From the NCBI RefSeq assembly GCF_026168105.1, contig NZ_LBMW01000053.1, positions 1-51,097 of the forward strand: DNA of 51,097 bases, given 5' to 3'. Origin of the DNA: Streptomyces hygroscopicus (lineage in GTDB: Bacteria > Actinomycetota > Actinomycetes > Streptomycetales > Streptomycetaceae). The notes under the pieces were generated by a model, which was not told where the DNA came from, made no database searches, and saw nothing but the letters and a program-made list of their open reading frames with translations. Shown in pieces: positions 25,665-34,091 of the stretch; position 1 is the first letter of the stretch; each line of letters opens with the position of its first letter. The translations under genes were made by a program, and so were the position numbers.

Positions 25665-26074
25665 GCCCCACCGCGGCTGCCGTGGACGTCCAGGCCACCG
25701 CCGAGGTACAGGCCGCTGCCGACGCCCTGGTGGCCGCCTTCGCCTCGATGCGACTCGACGACTACTTCGCCTGCTTCACGCCGGACGCGACCTTCCTCTT
25801 CCCCACCACGCCGCAGCGGCTCGTCCCGACCGCCGAGTACCGGGAGCTGTGGCGCAGCTGGGTCGAGCAGAACGGCTTCTCCGTCCTGACTTGCCGCTCC
25901 ACCCAGCCGCTGGTCCAGATCCTCGGAGACACGGCCGTCTTCGGCCACCACGTCGAGACCTGCCTGACCACCCACTTGGGCGAAGAGGTCATCCACGCGC
26001 GGGAGACCATCGTCTTCCACCGCCAAGCCGGCCGCTGGCTCGCCGTGCACGAACACCTGTCCACAGCGGCCTGA
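25661..26074 (+). CDS. NTF2/SnoaL-like small protein
   Basis: A 137-residue protein with a cone-shaped NTF2-like fold: an N-terminal helix (VQAAADALVAAFASMRLDDY), then FACFTPDATFLFPTT and alternating strands such as FGHHVETCLTTHLGEEVIHA and RETIVFHRQAGRWLAVHEHL. The ATG overlaps the agmatinase stop (ATGA). Homologues are ligand-binding or catalytic (hydratase/isomerase) or have no known activity. Its position between hydrolase and permease suggests a role in handling the same nitrogen compound, perhaps an associated enzyme subunit. That is inference. Confidence 0.82.
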   Translation: MSPTAAAVDVQATAEVQAAADALVAAFASMRLDDYFACFTPDATFLFPTTPQRLVPTAEYRELWRSWVEQNGFSVLTCRSTQPLVQILGDTAVFGHHVETCLTTHLGEEVIHARETIVFHRQAGRWLAVHEHLSTAA

Positions 26075-26123
26075 CGACGTACGCAGCGCAGCCCACAGTG
26101 TTGACCAACCGGAGGACCCGACC

Positions 26124-27614
26124 ATGGCGGAAGCAACCAGCATCGTGACGCACGCACCTGACAGACCCGGCATCACCCTGGGCGTCGAGACCCGGTCCAT
26201 CGACTGGGTCCCTGACGCGGAGCGGCACGGCAAGGTCTGGCACCAGGGGCCGCTCTGGTTCCTGGGCAACCTCCAGTACTTCACCATCGCACTGGGCTTC
26301 GTCGGCCCGTCGCTGGGGCTGCCCTTGGGACAGACGGTCCTCGCCGGAGTCCTCGGCATCGCCGTGGGCACACTCTTCATGGCGTTCCACGCCTCGCAGG
26401 GACCGGTCCTCGGGCTGCCGCAGATGATCCAGTCTCGTGCCCAGTTCGGTTACCGCGGCGTGGTCCTGGTCCTGATCGGTACCCTCTTCACCTACCTGGG
26501 CTTCAACGTCGCCGACCAGGTGCTGCTCTCCCAGGGGCTGAGCGGCGTCTTCGGCTGGAGTCCCGGCTGGGTGGCCGGCGGCACGGCGGTGCTCGCGATC
26601 CTGCTCGCGGTCTACGGCCACGACTGGGTGCACCGGGCCTTCCGTTGGCTGCTCTACCTCTCGCTGCCGCTGATGCTGCTGGTCACCGCCGGAGTGCTGT
26701 CCGGCCACGCCGGCGGTCACCCCCCGAGCCAGCACCTGGCCTTCACCTGGACGGCCTTCTTCGCCCAGTTCTCCGCGGCCGCCGCGTACAACATCACCTA
26801 TGCGCCCTACGTCTCGGACTACTCGCGCTACCTTCCGCGGACCACCTCCGCCCGCTCGCTGATCGCGTCCGTCTTCTTCGGAGCTTCCGGCTCCGCGGTC
26901 TGGCTGATCGCCCTGGGCGCATGGCTTGCGATTCGGCTCGGTGCGAGCGACGGCCTGGTCGGGCTGCGCGACGCTGGCGACCACTTCATCCCGGGGCTGG
27001 GAGCGGCCGCCGCCGTGCTCTCCGCACTCAGCCTGATCGCCACCATGGGCATGAACGCCTACGGCGGAATGCTGACCGTGCTCACCGGCATCGACTCCTT
27101 CCGCAGCGTCAAACCCACCCGCGCGGCGCGGATCGTCACCATCCTGGGCCTGGCCGGACTGTGGTTCACGATCGCCTCGCTGATCTCTGCGAACGCGGTG
27201 AGCACCGTTTTCACCGCGCTCACCCTGATGCTGTACCTGCTGGTCCCCTGGACGGCGACCAACCTCGTGGACTTCTTCTGGGTCCGCCGCGGCCATTACG
27301 CGATCGCCGACCTGTTCACCCCGGCCGGCGTCTACGGCGCCTGGTCTCGGCGCGGGCTCTCCGCCTACGTGATCGGCTTTGCGGCCGAGATTCCGTTTAT
27401 GGTGCTCCCCGATCTCGGCGGCTGGACCTACACCGGCCCCGGAGCTCAGCAACTGGGCGGAACCGACATCGCCTGGGTCGTCGGCCTCGTCGTGGCGGCT
27501 CTCGCCTACCTGGTGGCCTCCCGCACACTGGACCGCTCTGCGGAGAGCAGGGCGATGACCCTCAGCGAGCAACAACTGGGCGCCGGCCAAACGCGGAGTC
27601 GGCGCGCACGATGA
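26124..27614 (+). CDS. NCS1-family permease (cytosine/purine permease-like)
   Basis: A 496-residue transporter with about twelve membrane segments. Family marks include the early ETRSIDWVPDAERHG with WHQGPLWFLGNLQYFTIALG, the repeated SRAQFGYRGVVLVLIG, and AAYNITYAPYVSDYSRYLP, a hallmark of the cytosine permease branch. It probably imports a nucleobase or another nitrogen compound by cation symport. It follows the NTF2-like gene by 50 bp, in the PucR-linked operon, so the cargo may be the ureohydrolase substrate. The last dozen or so residues (about 27570-27614, QQLGAGQTRSRRAR) lie inside an IS1380 fragment on the other strand, so the native C-terminus has been replaced. Confidence 0.9.
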   Translation: MAEATSIVTHAPDRPGITLGVETRSIDWVPDAERHGKVWHQGPLWFLGNLQYFTIALGFVGPSLGLPLGQTVLAGVLGIAVGTLFMAFHASQGPVLGLPQMIQSRAQFGYRGVVLVLIGTLFTYLGFNVADQVLLSQGLSGVFGWSPGWVAGGTAVLAILLAVYGHDWVHRAFRWLLYLSLPLMLLVTAGVLSGHAGGHPPSQHLAFTWTAFFAQFSAAAAYNITYAPYVSDYSRYLPRTTSARSLIASVFFGASGSAVWLIALGAWLAIRLGASDGLVGLRDAGDHFIPGLGAAAAVLSALSLIATMGMNAYGGMLTVLTGIDSFRSVKPTRAARIVTILGLAGLWFTIASLISANAVSTVFTALTLMLYLLVPWTATNLVDFFWVRRGHYAIADLFTPAGVYGAWSRRGLSAYVIGFAAEIPFMVLPDLGGWTYTGPGAQQLGGTDIAWVVGLVVAALAYLVASRTLDRSAESRAMTLSEQQLGAGQTRSRRAR

Positions 27615-27840
27615 TCTCTGCCGCTGCGCCCATCGCGCGCACCGCCCCCACGGCCTCGGCGATCAGACGCGCGGCCCCCTTGCCGGAGCCGGCTGGCCCC
27701 TTGCGCAGCCGAGAGGCGACGACCATGGGCGCGGCATTCGGTCTGGAAGCGGTCACGATCCGGGAGTGCAGCCCGCGTTGTCTGGTGTAGCCGAACGCGG
27801 CGCCCTGCTTGGCGTAGCCGTGGACGGGCTTCACCCTCGT
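27567..27840 (-). pseudogene. IS1380-family transposase fragment
   Basis: The reverse strand reads VHGYAKQGAAFGYTRQRGLH, NAAPMVVASRLRKGPAGSGK and IIVRADSAFG, the first catalytic-aspartate region of IS1380 transposases (RADSAF carries the aspartate). Both ends are missing. It overlaps the permease 3' end and supplies its last codons, so the insertion or rearrangement happened inside or at the end of the permease gene. Confidence 0.75.
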
Positions 27841-27872
27841 TGAGGCTCAACCTCGGGAGTGGACACCGGGTT

Positions 27873-28169
27873 TCATGCGACGAGCGACAGCGTACGTGAT
27901 GAGATCAGCTGTTGCTCGAACTCGACTGGCGTGAGGTAGCCGAGGGCGGAGTGGCGGTGGCGCCGGTTGTAGTAGGCGAGCCAGCGGAACAGCTCCAGCC
28001 GTGTCTGCGCCTTCGAGGTGAGGCGTCGCCCGTGGAGCAGCTCCCGTTTCAGGCCCTGGAAGAACGACTCGGCCAGGGCATTGTCGTAAGAGGCTGTTGT
28101 CGTTCCGATCTTGAGAGATGCGTTTCGAACGGGAGTCTCGATCGGGTGGTCGCGGACCGCTGGGCGCAT
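27873..28169 (-). pseudogene. IS3-family OrfB C-terminal fragment
   Basis: The reverse strand reads SYDNALAESFFQGLKRELLH, TRLELFRWLAYYNRRHRHSA and LGYLTPVEFEQQL. This is the end of the IS3-family rve domain, including the catalytic glutamate in AESFF. The earlier catalytic aspartates and OrfA are absent. The fragment is flanked by IS1380 and IS5 pieces, marking a nested insertion site. Confidence 0.85.
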
Positions 28170-28175
28170 AGGAGT

Positions 28176-28231
28176 GGGGCCTCCTGAACAACTCGTTGGT
28201 GTCTAATCACCGAGCAACATCAGGAGGCCCC
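28176..28231. repeat. 12-bp perfect inverted repeat (hairpin) at an IS junction
   Basis: GGGGCCTCCTGA (28176-28187) pairs with TCAGGAGGCCCC (28220-28231). The 32-base interior contains a second imperfect stem (TTGGTG / CACCGA). It lies between the IS3 fragment and the IS5 deletion derivative and may be an IS end or a terminator that shields the element. Confidence 0.8.
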
Positions 28232-28232
28232 G

Positions 28233-28670
28233 GTGCCGCAGTCTTCCGTGCCGATGCCCTGGCAGTCCACTTCGGTCACCTGGGAGTGTGACTGTCTGGC
28301 TCACCGGTCCGGAAACGCCGCCGACAACGGGGTGCGCGAGCGCCGCTATCCGACCGACATGACCGACGGGGAGTGGGCCAAGGTCCGGCCACTGCTGCCG
28401 GTGCCGGGCTGGATGCGAGGCCGTGGCGGGCAGCCGGAGGCGTACTGCCACCGGGCGATACTGGACGCGATCCGCTACCTCGTGGACAACGGCATCAAGT
28501 GGCGCGCCATGCCGGTGGACTTCCCGCCGTGGGACCGGGTGTATGATGCGCAGCCGGCGCCTGGCCCGCGACTACGAGCGGCGCACGGCCAGTGCCGAGG
28601 CGATGATCTACTGGTCGATGACCATGGTCATGAGCCGCCGCCTGGCTGGACCACACCGCGGGCGGCCGTG
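28233..28670 (+). pseudogene. IS5-family transposase with internal deletion
   Basis: The N-terminal part RRYPTDMTDGEWAKVRPLLP, AILDAIRYLVDNGIKWRAMP and VDFPPWDRVY is normal for an IS5-family transposase. It is joined near 28545, in another frame, directly to RRLARDYERRTASAEAMIYW and SMTMVMSRRLA, which is a transposase C-terminus. The DDE core is gone. Keeping both ends while losing the middle makes this a MITE-like deletion derivative that could be moved by an intact relative. Its right end meets the 3' end of a reverse-strand gene. Confidence 0.75.
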
Positions 28671-29179
28671 AACCGGCCCGCAGCCGGCTCGGCCAGCCAG
28701 CCGCGCGCGACCAGGCGTTTCGCCTTCGACCGCAGTGCCTCCACACGGGCCGGCACCACGTCCATGCCGAAGGCGGCGGCCATCTCCCGGCAGGTCACCG
28801 GCCCCTGCCCGAGCCGGGCCCGGTCCGCCCCCAACTGCAGGATGCGCTGATAGTCCACCGACAGCGCCGACCAGGCCAGCCCCTCGCGCCACATAGGCAC
28901 CCGCGACCTCGGCTTCGCCTCCTCCGCCGACTGCGGGGCCGTTCCCAGCTGTCCTTCGGCGGCCGGCGCACTCTCGTCGGCCCGGGCACGGTCGAGCCCG
29001 TTCTCCTCCTCCGGAGCCAGCACCTCGCCGACCTTCGAGCGGGCAATCGTCCACTCCCGCCATTCCCGCTCGGCCACGGCCAGTTCGGCCTGGATACGGT
29101 CTGCTTCCTCCCGCAGCGCGTCCACCCGACGGCGAGCACCCAACTCGCGCTGTTCCAGCAGTCCGACCACCGACGGCAT
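28628..29179 (-). CDS. hypothetical coiled-coil protein with winged-helix-like C-terminus
   Basis: A 183-residue protein from the ATG at 29179, preceded by a GGGGGTCG-type site. Residues about 5-50 form a strong heptad pattern (VVGLLEQRELGARRRVDALR, EEADRIQAELAVAEREW). After a charged linker, residues about 105-175 (REGLAWSALSVDYQRILQLG, VTCREMAAAFGMDVVPARVE, ALRSKAKRLVARGWLAEPAA, GRF) look like a winged-helix DNA-binding unit. I recall related proteins scattered near IS elements in Streptomyces, but cannot assign a function. The last dozen residues come from the junction with the IS5 fragment, so the native tail may be lost. Confidence 0.7.
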   Translation of the reverse strand: MPSVVGLLEQRELGARRRVDALREEADRIQAELAVAEREWREWTIARSKVGEVLAPEEENGLDRARADESAPAAEGQLGTAPQSAEEAKPRSRVPMWREGLAWSALSVDYQRILQLGADRARLGQGPVTCREMAAAFGMDVVPARVEALRSKAKRLVARGWLAEPAAGRFTAARGVVQPGGGS

Positions 29180-29318
29180 CCACGACCCCCACAACAGCGA
29201 CGACACGACAAACCGTCACTCCCACGAGATCGCCGAACCTACGCTCCACCAGCGAAAACAACACAGTTCTCACGCCCGGAACAACAACAGCTTCTAAGCG
29301 TTTGCTGTGGAGTATGGC

Positions 29319-29561
29319 TCACAGTTTGCGCTGTGCACCGTCGAGATGCTCGTGGACGTGTCGGTCGGGGTGGCCGAGGAGGAAGCAGATCCCGCCGACG
29401 ACCGCCACCGCGGCCATCACCAGCAGCGTGATCCAGTCGAGGTTGAAGTATCCGCGCGGGCTGGTAAGCCCCGTCGGCGCCACCACGTTGACCAGCATCG
29501 CCACCAGGTACAAGGTGGCCAGATGGATAACCTCAGGGAGAAAGCGGCATGGATCGCCCAC
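29319..29561 (-). pseudogene. C-terminal fragment of an amino-acid permease
   Basis: The reverse frame reads VIHLATLYLVAMLVNVVAPT, SPRGYFNLDWITLLVMAAVA, VVGGICFLLGHPDRHVHEHL: two membrane helices and a short tail, as at the end of APC-family amino-acid permeases. The ATG at 29561 opens only about 80 residues and the upstream ten helices are absent. It is a truncated relic, not a natural small membrane protein, although it could be translated. Confidence 0.65.
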
Positions 29562-30243
29562 ACAGCGGATCGAGGCTGCAAGGTGGGGGATGACTGTAGG
29601 GCGTCAACGTTCGATCATGAAGTAGACAGAACGTCGTTTCTTCAGCCGCGATTGGACGAAACGTCGCCACCGCTCCGCGCAGCACCGCAGGGGTTTGCCG
29701 GCAGCAGGTGGACGGATGCAGGCCGGCGCGTGCCCGCTCACCTGCGGCGCCCCAAATACGGCCAGTTTGCCCCGATGACGAGGCAGGTGGCGGGGGGCAG
29801 ACCCTTTGCTCTTGGGAGTGAGACGCGTCTTGTCTTCGAGGGGCCGCTTCCAGCCCGCGGCCTGCACGGCTTCGGCTGTGTGCGGCACTGAGCCGGTCTG
29901 GGCGGGCACGGCGCCCGGGTGTGTGCCGAGACTGCGGTGGCTGACGCAGATACGGGTGAAGCCGACGCCCCGGCCGAGATGGCGCGGGGATCGGCTTCAC
30001 CCGGCGCGTGACCGCTTTCGGGTCGTCTGTCCCTGCCGCCGTCCCTGGGGTATACGGGCCATCGAGCGCCGTCGTTCGATGGATACGGCGGTCGGGCCCG
30101 ATGCGGCTGTCGTCCGGCTGGGACACCTTGCCTTGCGGGCTTACCGGTGGATACGCCACGGCCCGAAGGGAAACCCAGCGTCGTGCGGGTTCCGGACCGC
30201 TTGCCCGTCGTTCACCTGGGTGGTTGCAGGAAGGACCCTCGAC
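29562..30243. other. about 680 bp without a recognisable gene, with a strong hairpin
   Basis: No frame gives a convincing protein. The stretch holds a 12-bp perfect inverted repeat (29954-29965 GGGTGAAGCCGA and 29991-30002). Near its end is an AGGAAGGA ribosome binding site serving the SDR remnant. Confidence 0.5.
29954..30002. repeat. 12-bp perfect inverted repeat
   Basis: GGGTGAAGCCGA at 29954-29965 pairs with TCGGCTTCACCC at 29991-30002; the outer bases 29953 and 30003 also pair. The 25-base interior contains CGCCCC and GGGG that can extend the stem. Terminator-like, but no intact gene ends here. Confidence 0.8.
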
Positions 30244-30660
30244 GTGTCTGATCCCGTCGTCCTCATCACGGGCGCGCTCACCGGTATCGGCCGCGCCACC
30301 GCGTTGGCTTACGCACGTCAAGGCGCGAACCTTGTGGTCTCCGGCCGCCACGCGGACGTGGGTGAGCAGTTCGCCAGGGAGCTGACCGACCTCGGCGCCC
30401 CGGCGCAGTTCGCGCGTGCCGACGTCGGCTTCGACGCCGATGTGAAGGACCTCGTCGACCGTGCGGTCGCGCGGTTCGGGCGGATCGATGTCGCCGTCAA
30501 CAACGCCGGCACGGAGGGAACACCCGGCCCTGTCACCGAGGTGACCGACGAGGCTTACCAGGCCACCTTCGATACCAACGTCAAGGGAACGCTGCTGTGT
30601 CTGAAGCACGAGTTCCGGGTCATGAGGGAACAGGGCGGCGGCAGCATCGTCAACTCGCGA
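30244..30660 (+). pseudogene. short-chain dehydrogenase/reductase, 3' half lost
   Basis: A GTG at 30244 behind AGGAAGGA opens DPVVLITGALTGIGRATALA, the Rossmann glycine motif (TGxxxGIG). ARADVGFDADVKDLVDRAVA and RFGRIDVAVNNAGTEG follow, with the NNAG motif, and then GTLLCLKHEFRVMREQGGGS. At SIVN the similarity stops (about 30655) before the catalytic Ser and the YxxxK pair. It is a non-catalytic fragment. The downstream open frame to 30747 is out of register with the next fragment and encodes nothing familiar. Confidence 0.85.
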
Positions 30661-30802
30661 GCATCTGGACTTTCTGGAGACCGCTCGCCAGTTGGAGATC
30701 CGTTTGTCACGTTGTCATCTCACGAACCGAATCTCCGTCAGCGCTGATCTTGCCGCTGCACGAGAAGAGCGCGGAATGATCATCTTTGACTGGCTAGTGT
30801 GA
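30659..30802 (+). pseudogene. C-terminal fragment of an unidentified gene
   Basis: Starting exactly at the SDR break, another frame reads EHLDFLETARQLEIRLSRCH, LTNRISVSADLAAAREERGM and IIFDWLV before a TGA at 30800. The amphipathic helix pattern and natural stop make it look like the true C-terminus of a gene whose 5' part was lost at the junction. No family recognised. Confidence 0.35.
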
Positions 30803-30841
30803 CCGGGAAGGTTCACCGGGTCTGGTCGTAGAGTCTGGTCT

Positions 30842-31195
30842 GTGTCAGTTGACCAGGAGCAAAGTCCGCGACCCATCGACCGGTGCCGGGACGTCCAAGA
30901 CGTCCTGGACCAGATCCGGCTGCGTCCCTCCATGTGGGTTCGCCAGGGGTGTCTGCGGGACTTGCAAAACATCTTGATCGGCTATGCCACGGCTTTGTCC
31001 GTTCACGGGGCCGACAAGCCTTTCACCCTGTCGCCCGGTGGCCCGTTCGCCGAGTGGCTGCGCGCTCGTCGAGGCTGGTCGATGTCTTGTGGCTGGGCTG
31101 ATGCCATCGAGCGGCATGCCGATGGAGAAGACCCGCTGACGGTGTTCTTCCATCTCCTGGACGAGTACCGGTCTGTCTGCGGGTCTGAGCCCTAA
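30842..31195 (+). CDS. conserved-type hypothetical protein
   Basis: A 117-residue protein from a GTG at 30842. It has a helical N-terminus (DVQDVLDQIRLRPSMWVRQG, LRDLQNILIGYATALSVHG) and a tryptophan-bearing middle (GPFAEWLRARRGWSMSCGWA, DAIERH). It ends with an acidic helix, LTVFFHLLDEYRSV. I recall similar small proteins as hypotheticals in Streptomyces, possibly immunity- or toxin-associated, but nothing here proves that. It stands alone, convergent with an IS630 transposase. No clear ribosome binding site. Confidence 0.6.
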   Translation: MSVDQEQSPRPIDRCRDVQDVLDQIRLRPSMWVRQGCLRDLQNILIGYATALSVHGADKPFTLSPGGPFAEWLRARRGWSMSCGWADAIERHADGEDPLTVFFHLLDEYRSVCGSEP

Positions 31196-31227
31196 TCGTC
31201 CGCTATGGGCGCCGGCCGGCTGCAGTA

Positions 31228-32160
31228 TCACGCTGCGGTTGCCCTGGCCTGTCCGCGCCAGCGGATGCCCTTCTCTCTGCGGATGCGAGCACGTTCCTTG
31301 CGCTGGGCGGCGAGCACGTCGGGGTGACGGGCGTTGGCGTTGCGCCAGCGCAGGTAGCGGTGCAGGGCCCGGGTCTGCGCGGGATGGCTGCGATGGTTCG
31401 AATTCGCCAGGGTGAACTGACGCAGTGGGCCGAAGTGCGCCTCGATCGGGTTGGCCCAGGAGGCGTAGGTCGGGGTAAAGCACAGCTCGACCTTGTTCTT
31501 CTTCGCCCAGCGGCGGATGTCCGCACCGGTATGAGCGGAGAGGTTGTCCAAGATGATGTAGATCGGCGCGCCGTCGGGCCGGGCCGCGCGGATCGACTTC
31601 AGCGCGGCCAGGCTGTTGGCGGTGCCCTTACGGCGGCAGTTGACGCCCCACAGCCGATCGTCACCGACGGAGTAGCAGCCGTGGAAGTAGGTGACACCGT
31701 GGGTGCGGCGGTAGGTCGCCGGCAGCCGGTTGGGCTTGCTCTGCTCGGCCCAGCAGGAGCCCGGGGTGGGTCGGATCCCCAGGGGCCCGAACTCGTCGAA
31801 GGCGAAGACCCGGTCCGGAAAGCGGTCCAGCACCTGCTCAAGGCGGTCGAGCTTGGTATCGCGTTCGGGGTCGGGCGACTCCTTCCAGGTCTTGGTGCGC
31901 TGGAAGGTGACGCCGCGGCGCAGCAGCAGACACCGTAAGGATTCGCGGCCGATGCGGATGACGCGGCCGTGCACGCGGCGCAGATAGGCGGCGAGTTTGC
32001 GGATCGACCAGCGGGTGAAGGGCTGGCCGAGCTTGGTGGGGCGGGTGGTGGCCGTCTTGATGACGAAGTCCTCGTCGTCATCGCTGAGCAGGCGGGGACG
32101 GCCTCCCGCCCATTGAGGGTCCAGGCAGGCCAGGCCGATCTCGTTGAACCGGTGGATCAC
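31228..32160 (-). pseudogene. IS630-family transposase lacking its N-terminus
   Basis: From VIHRFNEIGLACLDPQWAGG to the stop, the IS630 protein is continuous at about 310 residues. The catalytic triad is present: FAFDEFGPLG, IILDNLSAHTG and WANPIEAHFGPL. Upstream of 32160 the frame stays open to 32373, but the usual N-terminal helix-turn-helix is missing and replaced by unrelated sequence. In another frame that sequence reads KKLKAYEAVATCYDKR, an IS5-type C-terminus. The element therefore lost its 5' end to a rearrangement. The catalytic domain might still be expressed, but DNA recognition should fail. Confidence 0.8.
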
Positions 32161-32504
32161 GCCGTTTGTCGTAGCACGTCGCGACGGCCTCGTATGCCTT
32201 GAGTTTCTTGATGGCACGGCCGCGGTCGTCCTGTCTACTGGCACGACGAGAGAGGCTGCCTGATTTGGATATCGGCCGCCCAGCCCGGCCGGACTCTCGA
32301 CAACACCGCCGCCCGCCACAACCACCTCCTGGCCCACCTGCCCGCCGCGCACGTCCTGACGATTCGAAGTCAACCGCTGACAGACGATCTACTCCGCAGA
32401 CTGCTGCCCACGACCAGCGTGAGCACCCCGAGAGCCGGTCACACCAGCCACTTGACCTGCGGTTTCAAGTTGGCGGAGGCTCACTGCAATGCGTCGTCCG
32501 CTCA
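32161..32504. other. rearrangement scar between IS630 and the GH26 gene
   Basis: The reverse strand at about 32166-32240 carries an IS5-like C-terminal scrap (IKKLKAYEAVATCYDKR). The forward strand at about 32290-32400 has a coding-looking piece (TLDNTAARHNHLLAHLPAAH, VLTIRSQPLTDDLLRRLLP) without start or known family. No complete gene. Confidence 0.45.
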
Positions 32505-33887
32505 TCACGGATGCAGCGAGGCCCACGACCAGCCGGCGGGTCCCGCGGGCCCGTGTCCGCCGGTGAGGATCTGCGGGGAGCGGTAGGTGGTCCGCACGTC
32601 CTGCGGGGTGTTCATCCCCTGCGGGCCCGAGACGTTGTGCTGGGTCAGTGCCTGTCCCCAGACCGTCCAGAGCACCCACGGGGTGATGTCCAGCGTCCGC
32701 CGCTGGTAGGCGTTGAGCGGTACGTGGAAGGACTCGGCGATGACCCGGGGCTTGCCGTAGCCGGCGAGCCCGTCGTACCACCTCTTCGTCCACGGACCGC
32801 TGCCGAAGGGCCGGTCCGGGCCTCCGCTGTAGTCATCGACGCCGACCACGTCGACGTAATCGGTCCCCGGGTAGTACGCCCACGGTTTGCTGCCGTGGAC
32901 GCCGTCCCAGGCGGCCGGGGACCAGACGAAGATCAGATTGTGCAGGCCGCGCGAGCCGACCAGATACGCGTACAGGGTCCGCCACAGCGCCTGGTAGCGC
33001 TCAGGTGGCAGCCCGGACCACCAGAAACCGGGTCTGCCGCCCGCCGGGTTCATCTCATGGTACGGGCGCAGCAGCACCGGGACGTCGTGCTCGGCGAGAT
33101 AGCCCAGGTGGTCGGCGAGGAAGGACAGGTCGAGGATGAGCGCCTGGTGCTCTGTAGTGCCGGGGCTCAGAACACGCTCGATCCAGCCGGGATCGGTGGC
33201 GGCCGGTGAGTTCCCGTGGAGGGTTTCCCGGTAGCCCTTGACCGGACTGCCCGGCCACGGCTGGTGGAAGGACATGCCGACCAGCCCCGCCGGTCCGCCG
33301 CCGTTGTCTGGCAAAACGTCCCCGCTGCCGTCGTGCCTTCCTTGCCGCCCGTCGGCGTTGTATGTGCCGACGGACTCGCGCGGCAGCCCGAACCACACCC
33401 CGGTGGCCAGGTCCACGGCGTCGTCGGTGTACGACCAGGCGGTACGTCCACTGGGCCAGGTGGCCAGTGAGTAGCTCCGAGGACGGCCGACCGCCCAGCC
33501 TGGCTGCTCATAGCCGGGTCCGAGGTCGACTTCCAGGAAACCGGGGAGTCTTCCGCTGATGTCGCGGGCTTTCCGGTAGTAGTAGCCCGGCGCTTTGGTG
33601 CCATGGCGGTCGCCGTAGTCGGGGTTGTAGAGCTCGTTGTGCAACTCGACATGCTGACCGATGACCGTCCGCCCCGGCCTCCCGTCGCGAGCCGCGTTCT
33701 CCAGGGCGACCAGCATCCGGTAGACCGAGCGGGCGGCGGGCGAGGCCCTGGGATCGCGGAGGGCCAGGGGGTTCTCCTGGGCAGGTGAACCCCCTGTGGA
33801 GGCGGGCGACTTGAGGGCTTCGGCGGCCAGTGCGAAACCGCCTATCACCGCGGTACCGCCACCGATGATCGCGGTGCGACGCTTCAT
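32505..33887 (-). CDS. exported glycoside hydrolase, GH26 (beta-mannanase)-like
   Basis: A 460-residue predicted secreted hydrolase. The N-terminus MKRRTAIIGGGTAVIGGFAL is a signal with twin arginines, so Tat export is possible. The TIM-barrel motifs fit GH26: VLLRPYHEMN (E278, acid/base) followed by PGFWWSG, VGVDDYSG, and PRVIAESFHVP (E385, nucleophile). GH26 enzymes mostly cut beta-1,4-mannans, some beta-1,3/1,4-glucans. A perfect AGGAGGTGAG site precedes the ATG. The gene diverges, across about 200 bp, from a membrane glycosyltransferase and an acyltransferase. It is therefore likely to trim, release or recycle the polymer made by that pair. Confidence 0.82.
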   Translation of the reverse strand: MKRRTAIIGGGTAVIGGFALAAEALKSPASTGGSPAQENPLALRDPRASPAARSVYRMLVALENAARDGRPGRTVIGQHVELHNELYNPDYGDRHGTKAPGYYYRKARDISGRLPGFLEVDLGPGYEQPGWAVGRPRSYSLATWPSGRTAWSYTDDAVDLATGVWFGLPRESVGTYNADGRQGRHDGSGDVLPDNGGGPAGLVGMSFHQPWPGSPVKGYRETLHGNSPAATDPGWIERVLSPGTTEHQALILDLSFLADHLGYLAEHDVPVLLRPYHEMNPAGGRPGFWWSGLPPERYQALWRTLYAYLVGSRGLHNLIFVWSPAAWDGVHGSKPWAYYPGTDYVDVVGVDDYSGGPDRPFGSGPWTKRWYDGLAGYGKPRVIAESFHVPLNAYQRRTLDITPWVLWTVWGQALTQHNVSGPQGMNTPQDVRTTYRSPQILTGGHGPAGPAGWSWASLHP

Positions 33888-34091
33888 GGCAGGGCCTCAC
33901 CTCCTCGTTGCCGGTCCGCATTCGACCTGATGACGTCAAATTCTCAACGAATAGGAAGGGACTTCGTACAGGATTTACGCATCGGTAACGTCGGGCGCTC
34001 GCAGTGTCCAAGGGTAACTTGATAGATACGTGGAGGCATGTTCATGCCAGTCGCCCATCCACCACTATAAAGCATCTGCAGCAGGAGCACT
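33888..34091. promoter_or_regulatory. divergent promoter region of the exopolysaccharide locus
   Basis: 204 bp between the GH26 ATG and the glycosyltransferase GTG. It is AT-richer than its surroundings (TTCTCAACGAATAGGAAGGG, CACTATAAAGCATC) and contains TATAAA-like and CGGTAACG segments that may hold divergent promoters. The GH26 side carries a near-perfect Shine-Dalgarno; the glycosyltransferase side has AGGAG only four bases from its GTG. Confidence 0.5.

Noticed and set aside
25989..27590. 533-codon reverse-strand ORF antisense to the NCS1 permease
   Set aside because: Shadow of the permease; charged low-complexity translation, no ribosome binding site, no recognisable domain.
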